This document shows positions 6,756-11,381 of a stretch of DNA of 13,374 nt, piece after piece (within the stretch, counting starts at the first letter, position 1; each line of letters opens with the position of its first letter). A program made the translations under genes and the position numbers. The notes under the pieces were generated by a model. The model did not search any database, was not told where the DNA came from, and worked only from the letters and a program-made list of their open reading frames with translations. The stretch comes from Prevotellaceae bacterium UBA3646 (GTDB lineage Bacteria > Bacteroidota > Bacteroidia > Bacteroidales > Bacteroidaceae). The stretch is taken from contig DFKL01000109.1 of assembly GCA_002373535.1 (NCBI GenBank), positions 1-13,374 of the forward strand, read 5' to 3'.

Positions 6756-6848
6756 TCAATCCATCAAGACAGACTCCACGTTAAAACGAGGACGTCCCTT
6801 GACCTCTATGTATATCTTTCCTATATACTCTCCTATGATTCCTATTGT
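6756..6848 (-). pseudogene. C-terminal stub of a second GtrB-like family 2 glycosyltransferase
   Basis: On the minus strand, the frame from 6848 to TGA at 6756-6758 reads 'TIGIIGEYIGKIYIEV' followed by 'KGRPRFNVESVLMD'. This is the standard end of DPM1/GtrB-like glycosyltransferases, which have 'LGIIGEYIGKIYxEVKxRPRF' after the last membrane helix. The intact glycosyltransferase at 7288-8223 ends with the related 'LGILGEYIGRIFNETKKRPIY'. An in-frame stop (6849-6851) lies immediately upstream, and the GtrA gene ends 7 bp from the stub in another frame, so the catalytic domain and membrane helices are gone. It is the leftover of a different glycosyltransferase gene. Confidence 0.8.
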
Positions 6849-6855
6849 CTATTTA

Positions 6856-7236
6856 TTACCTGTGTCGTCCATGCACAACCCTCCTAATCATAAAAAAGAC
6901 AACAAGACTGCTAATCACAAGCGTTGGTACAAACGCCACCCTGTCGTCCATCGCCATCTGGCGTACGAATACATACATAAGCCCCATCCTGACGACGAAC
7001 AGATTGAAAAGGTGCACCAGTACGATACCGACAAGATTCCTGATACTCGCCTGCGTACCGAACGTCCAATATACAGTAAGCAGATAGTTTATCGTCAGGC
7101 TGGTCAGATACCCGGCAATCATGGCCTGCTGATAAGGAACGAACATCCTCAGCACATAGAAAAGTACCATATCCGTCATTGTGCATATACATCCGACAAT
7201 GATGAACCTCACGAACTGTCTGACTGACTCCTTCAT
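6856..7236 (-). CDS. GtrA-like membrane protein (putative polyprenyl-phosphate-sugar flippase)
   Basis: A 126-residue protein with four hydrophobic helices (about 8-33, 38-60, 70-90 and 100-120) and the GtrA pattern: 'FVRFIIVGCICTMTDMVLFY' at the start and 'NYLLTVYWTFG' at the end of helix 2. GtrA proteins are thought to move undecaprenyl-phosphate-linked glucose or similar sugars across the inner membrane. It is the last gene of a minus-strand set, 51 bp after the GtrB-like stop, which fits that role. Length is normal for the family. Immediately downstream lies the stub of another glycosyltransferase. Confidence 0.88.
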   Translation of the reverse strand: MKESVRQFVRFIIVGCICTMTDMVLFYVLRMFVPYQQAMIAGYLTSLTINYLLTVYWTFGTQASIRNLVGIVLVHLFNLFVVRMGLMYVFVRQMAMDDRVAFVPTLVISSLVVFFMIRRVVHGRHR

Positions 7237-7287
7237 ATCTTATCCGATAATCGCCTTACGCAGGAAAAAGCTGACACAGGATAACAA

Positions 7288-8223
7288 TTACAGCTTCGTT
7301 TCGTTATAACAGCGTGCCAGGTATATCGGCCGTTTCTTCGTTTCATTAAATATTCGTCCGATATACTCGCCCAAAATACCCAAAGCCACAAGCTGAATAC
7401 CACCCATAAGCAGTATGGCAACGACTATTGTGGTAAATCCCCTCGCATCGTCACCGAATATAATGGTCTTGGCCGTGTAGAATATCATTAGCATGAAGGA
7501 GCCAAACGCAATGATACCACCTGCTACAGTCGCTATGCGCAGCGGAGCTATCGTAAAGCTTGTAATACCCTCTACGGCAAGGTTAAGCAAACTCCAGAAA
7601 TTCCATTTGCTGTCTCCTGCAACCCTGTCGCCACGGTCAAACACTATCTCTTTCTTCCTGTATCCAATCCAGCAGAACATGCCTTTTGTGTATCTCTCCG
7701 ATTCCCTAAGACATTTAATGGCATTGATACAGCAACGGTCCAGAAGACGGAAATCTCCGACATTACGTAATACGTCGAACCTGGTCGAATAGTCCAGAAT
7801 CCTATAGAAAGCCAACGAGAACATCCTCCTAAGCCAACTCTCACTGCCACGACTCTCCCTCTTGGCATATACGTCATCATAGCCCTGTTCCCAGTAGTCA
7901 AGCATCCGGGGAATCAGAGAAGGCGGATCCTGAAGGTCTGCATCCAATATAACCATACAGTCACCCTTCACATAGTCAAAACCTGCAAGCATGGCATTTT
8001 CCTTTCCGAAGTTTCTGGTAAGGTCAATATAGTTTATTCTTGCATCACAGGCTCGCAGTCCCTTGATGATATCAAGCGTGCCGTCCCTGCTGCCGTCGTT
8101 TACGAAAAGAACCTCCCATTCATAACCGGGATTTCCGTCCATCAGTGACTTAAGTTCAGGGTAAAGCAGCGGCAGCGACTTCTCTTCATTATAACAAGGA
8201 ACTAGAATAGAAACCTTTTTCAT
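7288..8223 (-). CDS. GtrB/DPM1-like family 2 glycosyltransferase (undecaprenyl-phosphate sugar transferase)
   Basis: A 311-residue GT-A enzyme with C-terminal membrane helices. Motifs are 'SILVPCYNEEKSLP' (5-18), 'FVNDGSRDGTLDII' (40-53), 'DLTRNFGKENAMLAGFDY' (67-84) and the metal-binding 'DADLQDPP' (94-101). Two membrane helices follow around residues 228-250 and 265-292, then 'LGILGEYIGRIFNETKKRP'. The family transfers a hexose from a nucleotide sugar to undecaprenyl phosphate on the cytoplasmic side. It lies between a GT-C membrane protein (26 bp upstream) and GtrA (51 bp downstream), the three activities of a Gtr glycosylation system. A TATATTTG (TAnnTTTG) at 8268-8275 on the minus strand, inside the end of the preceding gene, could act as an internal promoter but may be chance. 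Confidence 0.92.
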   Translation of the reverse strand: MKKVSILVPCYNEEKSLPLLYPELKSLMDGNPGYEWEVLFVNDGSRDGTLDIIKGLRACDARINYIDLTRNFGKENAMLAGFDYVKGDCMVILDADLQDPPSLIPRMLDYWEQGYDDVYAKRESRGSESWLRRMFSLAFYRILDYSTRFDVLRNVGDFRLLDRCCINAIKCLRESERYTKGMFCWIGYRKKEIVFDRGDRVAGDSKWNFWSLLNLAVEGITSFTIAPLRIATVAGGIIAFGSFMLMIFYTAKTIIFGDDARGFTTIVVAILLMGGIQLVALGILGEYIGRIFNETKKRPIYLARCYNETKL

Positions 8224-8249
8224 ATTATCGCAATCTATAAAAATACTGA

Positions 8250-9794
8250 CTAATCCTCCCTTTCATACAAATATAAATGCTGACGCATGACATCGTCTGA
8301 CGACAAGCCCTCCAGCCCCAGGCTATACATCAGATTGCGCATGAACATATTCGGGTTCAGGAGGAAATGATATCTGTACAGCTCCTCCTGATGACATACT
8401 AATCTGTAGTTTTCCGGAACTGGCGCATCGTAATACTCCAACGTCTTCGTTATCGGTGTCTTTCGTATCAGAAACTTTGGCCTGACACGTTCTATACATT
8501 CCTTCTGTTCTGTACGGATTTCGGGCTTCCTTGAATTCGGAGCGAAGAAGAAGCGGTTGGGCGGAAGCACGTCGGCCAGCAGGTAGATACCCGTCTCGTG
8601 CGAACTGAAGGTAAGCACGTCATCCCTACGGTCCTTGTGTGCGTCCACATACCTGGCTATCGGGATTATACCAGAGTGGAAAGTACCGCTCACAAGCGTT
8701 ACGAAATTGTAGCTCGTAGCAACTGCCACCGTAGCGACAAGGCACATGACGCTCTTGGCCTGCCATGTCTCTCGCACGTTACGCAGGAAGTATATCACCA
8801 GCGGAGAATAGACGAACAAAACCAGGAAATAGTATATGTGAACAGGCCACAAGGTAAAGCTGACAATCTGCATTCCATAGCACATAACCACAAGCAGGCG
8901 GACGTCTCGCCTGACTTTTGTAAAGGCGACTGGAAGTACCAGTACGGCGGCTATCGCAACCTTCACAAAGAAGAACCATGCGACATCGGGCTCGCCGTTA
9001 GATGCCTTTCCTCCGTACTGAAACAGGTTGGTGTAGAAATAGGCATCATACATGTCGGAGAGTGTTCCTTTGGACAGGAAATACAGAATGCACAGGGCTG
9101 ACACGAGCAGGAAGCCTGCCATCGTCCACAGGGTAATCCGATATATGTCCTGAATCTTGTTCCTGAGGTAGCATATATGCATCAAGGCCAGCAAGGCGGC
9201 AAAGTGGAATATGACTATGGTGAACTTCATCCAGAATATCACGCCCATGCCTATGCCGACAAAAAGCAGGGTGGTCATCGACGGCAACGTACCTTTCTTC
9301 AGGTAAGTGAGCATCCAGTAAAGAGTGTAGCTGAGAATGGGAAGGCAAAGCTCCTCGACGCTGTCGCCGTAGAAAAAGAAATCAGTAGTCACTACGCACA
9401 TGCCTATAAGGCACGTGAGGGGCATGTCTATCCAACTGTTGCTGAACAGACGGATGATCCTGTAGCTGTACCACAGGAATCCCCAGTAGCAGAATATCTC
9501 TATAAGGTAGATCCCGAAAAAGCTACGGTAGGATATCCAGGCGGCAAGCTCGTGGATGAGAAACAGTATCGGACCCTTGTGGTCGAATATCTCCTTGTAA
9601 AGAAGCTTTCCTGAGAGCATGGACTTGCCTATGGTCATGAACACGTTTGCATCGTCCCACGGGTTCAGGGGATACAGGAAGGAGCTTGCGCTGAAAAGGG
9701 TTATACAGACAAAGGCCACAGTCAGGAGAAAGAGGGACTTCCACTTCTCACTCGACACCCCAGGCCAGAATTCATTAAAAATCTTCATCAACAT
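8250..9794 (-). CDS. Multi-pass GT-C-type membrane glycosyltransferase (GT39/PMT_2-like)
   Basis: A 514-residue integral membrane protein with about ten hydrophobic helices over residues 20-380 and a soluble C-terminal part of about 130 residues. 'NPWDDANVFMTIGKSMLSGK' (44-63), followed by 'LLYKEIFDHKGPILFLIHEL', is the first periplasmic loop of GT-C enzymes, with Asp47/Asp48 as the likely catalytic or metal-binding acidic pair. 'YGDSVEELCLP' is a second conserved-looking loop. Such enzymes move a sugar from a polyprenyl-phosphate carrier to a glycan or protein on the outer face of the inner membrane. With GtrB- and GtrA-like genes following in the same direction, it is probably the acceptor-specific transferase of the set. 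Two starts, 9794 and 9788, are equally plausible and differ by two residues. The acceptor cannot be read from sequence. Confidence 0.82.
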   Translation of the reverse strand: MLMKIFNEFWPGVSSEKWKSLFLLTVAFVCITLFSASSFLYPLNPWDDANVFMTIGKSMLSGKLLYKEIFDHKGPILFLIHELAAWISYRSFFGIYLIEIFCYWGFLWYSYRIIRLFSNSWIDMPLTCLIGMCVVTTDFFFYGDSVEELCLPILSYTLYWMLTYLKKGTLPSMTTLLFVGIGMGVIFWMKFTIVIFHFAALLALMHICYLRNKIQDIYRITLWTMAGFLLVSALCILYFLSKGTLSDMYDAYFYTNLFQYGGKASNGEPDVAWFFFVKVAIAAVLVLPVAFTKVRRDVRLLVVMCYGMQIVSFTLWPVHIYYFLVLFVYSPLVIYFLRNVRETWQAKSVMCLVATVAVATSYNFVTLVSGTFHSGIIPIARYVDAHKDRRDDVLTFSSHETGIYLLADVLPPNRFFFAPNSRKPEIRTEQKECIERVRPKFLIRKTPITKTLEYYDAPVPENYRLVCHQEELYRYHFLLNPNMFMRNLMYSLGLEGLSSDDVMRQHLYLYERED

Positions 9795-9844
9795 AATATG
9801 TTATTCTTTCTTTCCCTTAATAACTTGACAAAAGCAGCATAATC

Positions 9845-9876
9845 AGGGCTGACCCTGGATGGGCAGGGCCAGCCCT
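9845..9876. repeat. Strong GC-rich hairpin
   Basis: Arms AGGGCTGACCCTG (9845-9857) and CAGGGCCAGCCCT (9864-9876) pair at 12 of 13 positions around the loop GATGGG. There is no T-tract directly after it on either strand, so a simple Rho-independent terminator is not well supported. It could be a leader-RNA stem or a REP-like element. The left arm starts inside ATCAGGGCT (9842-9850), a 9-mer also found in the long-range repeats at 10056 and 11256. Confidence 0.6.
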
Positions 9877-9954
9877 CCATGGCAATCATGTATAGACAAA
9901 CAGAACTACATAATAAGCCATTGGTGTGGGATCTATTGACACAGCAGACAAAGT

Positions 9955-10046
9955 CATGACTCCCGACCGTACGTTTTACTACAGATATTGAGTAAGCAAA
10001 TACTACTGATGTAGTAACGAGATTTAGACTGGAGACGGGAGTCATG
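9955..10046. repeat. 92-bp nested inverted repeat
   Basis: Outer arms CATGACTCCCG (9955-9965) and CGGGAGTCATG (10036-10046) are perfect 11-bp inverted copies. Inside them CGTTTTACTAC (9972-9982) and GTAGTAACG (10011-10019) pair over 9 bp with a two-base bulge. The enclosed sequence has no gene. It could fold as a branched leader RNA, be a MITE-like remnant, or be a small invertible segment. Confidence 0.55.
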
Positions 10047-10055
10047 GTATTTTTC

Positions 10056-10070
10056 ATCAGGGCTAAGGCT
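10056..10070 (+). repeat. Left arm of a 15-bp perfect inverted repeat around the barrel/lipoprotein genes
   Basis: ATCAGGGCTAAGGCT is the exact reverse complement of 11250-11264. Partial matching continues inwards (8 of the next 13 positions), so the arms may extend to about 28 bp imperfectly. No target-site duplication is visible outside. Confidence 0.6.
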
Positions 10071-10102
10071 ATGTGCAAAATCCAACGGTTATTTTCTACA
10101 AA

Positions 10103-10693
10103 TCAGAACTGTATTCCAAGTCCTAAGTTATGTATGCCGGTACTCTGTCCTGCCACAACTGCAGAATAGAGATAACCCAAAAACAGTCTCTTGTATGCCA
10201 GGCGTGCGCCGAAGTTCCACCTGAACATAGGGTTACCAGCGAGGAACCCCAGAGCAAACTGAGGACCGGTTACAGGGGTGATTCCGAAATCCCCTGCCTT
10301 GAACTTGTATGCAAAGTCGAGAGGAATGTTCATTTCACCATTATGTTTGTCTCCGTATCTTCTATAGCAGTTAATATATCGAAAGTCAATACCCGGCTCA
10401 ATAAAGAGCGGCAACCTGCCTTTCGTAAGATTGATACCACGCTTATAACTGAAAAGACACGCTCCATCTCCGCCATTATATCTACCAGGCGCTCCGGAAA
10501 CATAGCCAATCTGTATCAGGTTATAGCCTTTGGTGTCCGAATGTCTCCAGAAGGTTTCTCCCTCTGTACCGGTCGCTATCCCCGAAGGCTCGTCAAGCAG
10601 CTCTTCGTATCCGCCACGCCAGTCCTGTGACTGTGCGTATGTGGCGGATACGGACAAGAGCAACGAGCCTATGAAAAAGAGAATCTTCTTCAT
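10103..10693 (-). CDS. Small outer-membrane beta-barrel protein
   Basis: A 196-residue exported protein. MKKILFFIGSLLLSVSATYAQ is a clear signal peptide with cleavage after Ala20. The mature part alternates polar and hydrophobic residues in short strands ('YNLIQIGYVSG', 'LPLFIEPGIDFRYI', 'EMNIPLDFAYKF', 'FRWNFGARLAYK') and ends 'IHNLGLGIQF', with the terminal Phe used as an outer-membrane assembly signal. It resembles small porin-like/OMP beta-barrel proteins of Bacteroidota, probably eight to ten strands; no specific function can be assigned. It begins 25 bp after the stop of a lipoprotein gene on the same strand, so the two are probably co-transcribed and may work together at the outer membrane. 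Both sit between inverted 15-bp repeats. Confidence 0.8.
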   Translation of the reverse strand: MKKILFFIGSLLLSVSATYAQSQDWRGGYEELLDEPSGIATGTEGETFWRHSDTKGYNLIQIGYVSGAPGRYNGGDGACLFSYKRGINLTKGRLPLFIEPGIDFRYINCYRRYGDKHNGEMNIPLDFAYKFKAGDFGITPVTGPQFALGFLAGNPMFRWNFGARLAYKRLFLGYLYSAVVAGQSTGIHNLGLGIQF

Positions 10694-10718
10694 AGTGATT
10701 GATTTTTAACGGTTCTGA

Positions 10719-11189
10719 CTATTTCTTGCAGTTCTTTTCGCACCCTTCGGAAGACTGGCCGTTTACGAACTTGTAGCTCACGTTCTTCTGGCCACGGAAT
10801 ACGGGGTCGGTCCACACCTTGTCCGGCATAGAGCGGAAGTTCTTGTACTTGGCAGGACGGCCGGATACAGTCACGCTTGTGACTTTCTTGCCAAACCAGC
10901 CCTTCTTCACACTTACCACGAACATCGGCTCAACCAACAGGTCGGCATTGCCATATTTGCTCAGGCACTCCTGTACGGCAGCACGCTTGCAATTGGATTC
11001 GCCTGCACGGTTAATCTCCTTGGAAGGAGTCATAGTATAAACCACACGTTCGGGAGACACATCCAGATCTGCAACAGATGCGTTGTACATGGAATAAGGC
11101 ATCACCTCAGTACGGGCTGTCTTGTTCGTAGTCGTACATGAAACGAAACACAGAGTAGCAATAGCTACCATAAACAATTGCTTCTTCAT
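10719..11189 (-). CDS. Conserved Bacteroidota lipoprotein of unknown function
   Basis: A 156-residue lipoprotein: MKKQLFMVAIATLCFVSC gives a short signal peptide with a lipobox and acylated Cys18. The residues after Cys18 (TTTNK) lack the acidic surface-export signal of Bacteroidota, so its final side is unclear. The core has 'MYNASVADLDVSPERVVYTM', 'TPSKEINRAGESNCKRAAV', 'YGNADLLVEPMFVV', 'KKGWFGKKVTSVTVSGRPAK' and 'YKNFR'. I recall this pattern ('ADLDVSPxKIxYTxTPSKEVRRxG...GNADVLV...VSGYPAxYKNFR') from a widespread uncharacterised Bacteroidales lipoprotein family. The C-terminus adds about 35 residues with two cysteines ('GCEKNCKK'). It is first in a two-gene unit with the barrel protein. 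A run of eight T/A bases lies just upstream of the start. Confidence 0.82.
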   Translation of the reverse strand: MKKQLFMVAIATLCFVSCTTTNKTARTEVMPYSMYNASVADLDVSPERVVYTMTPSKEINRAGESNCKRAAVQECLSKYGNADLLVEPMFVVSVKKGWFGKKVTSVTVSGRPAKYKNFRSMPDKVWTDPVFRGQKNVSYKFVNGQSSEGCEKNCKK

Positions 11190-11381
11190 AACAATAGTTT
11201 TTTTTGATTAAATAATTAGGTTGATTCTTGAATTTCAGATTCTGCCAAAAGCCTTAGCCCTGATATAGGAATTCGGCATATCTTGATTTTCGGATAGTCT
11301 GGTATTCAGAAGATGCGGCCGAAGATGGTTATCTTGAGCATGGGGTAAACTGGTATCTTGTCGGATATTTATGCTGAAATG
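11190..11381 (-). other. 192-bp gap between the BspA-like gene and the lipoprotein gene
   Basis: No gene is seen. It holds the right arm of the 15-bp inverted repeat (11250-11264) and an A/T-rich stretch just upstream of the lipoprotein start. A short direct repeat GAAGATG occurs twice near 11310-11325. No exact TAnnTTTG box and no clear terminator for the BspA-like gene were found. Confidence 0.4.
11250..11264 (-). repeat. Right arm of the 15-bp perfect inverted repeat
   Basis: AGCCTTAGCCCTGAT is the exact reverse complement of 10056-10070. The two arms enclose 1.18 kb that contains only the lipoprotein and barrel-protein genes. Confidence 0.6.

Larger units (their letters stand above)
6339..6855. 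other. 517-bp stretch without an intact gene: a cluster of gene remnants
   Basis: No intact gene of normal size is present between the FabH-like stop and the GtrA stop. Read in all frames the stretch resolves into a terminator (6361-6387), a minus-strand C-terminal remnant (6375-6545), a plus-strand two-helix small ORF with a frame break (6558-6705), and a minus-strand glycosyltransferase C-terminus (6756-6848). About 50 bp (6706-6755) is unexplained. Fragments of unrelated genes on both strands suggest repeated insertion and deletion at this point. Confidence 0.6.
9795..10102 (-). other. 308-bp intergenic leader upstream of the Gtr-like set, rich in inverted repeats
   Basis: No credible gene is present; the 96-residue open frame here has no family features and is broken by structured DNA. 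The stretch contains a GC-rich hairpin (9845-9876), a nested inverted repeat (9955-10046) and one arm of a long-range 15-bp inverted repeat (10056-10070). It lies after the stop of the barrel-protein gene and before the GT-C start, so it may hold a terminator, the Gtr promoter and a leader RNA. No exact TAnnTTTG was found; TGACTTTG (minus strand, 9949-9956) is a 7/8 match. Confidence 0.5.

Noticed and set aside
6799..7227. 142-residue plus-strand frame opposite gtrA
   Set aside because: Translation is rich in His, Tyr and Pro without hydrophobic organisation; the minus strand encodes a clear four-helix GtrA.
9788..10078. 96-residue minus-strand frame before the Gtr-like genes
   Set aside because: No signal peptide, domain or family pattern; it crosses three inverted repeats and overlaps the GT-C start. 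More likely a non-coding leader.
10056..11264. A complete insertion sequence between the 15-bp inverted repeats
   Set aside because: The enclosed genes are a lipoprotein and a barrel protein; no transposase or recombinase motif and no target duplication were found.
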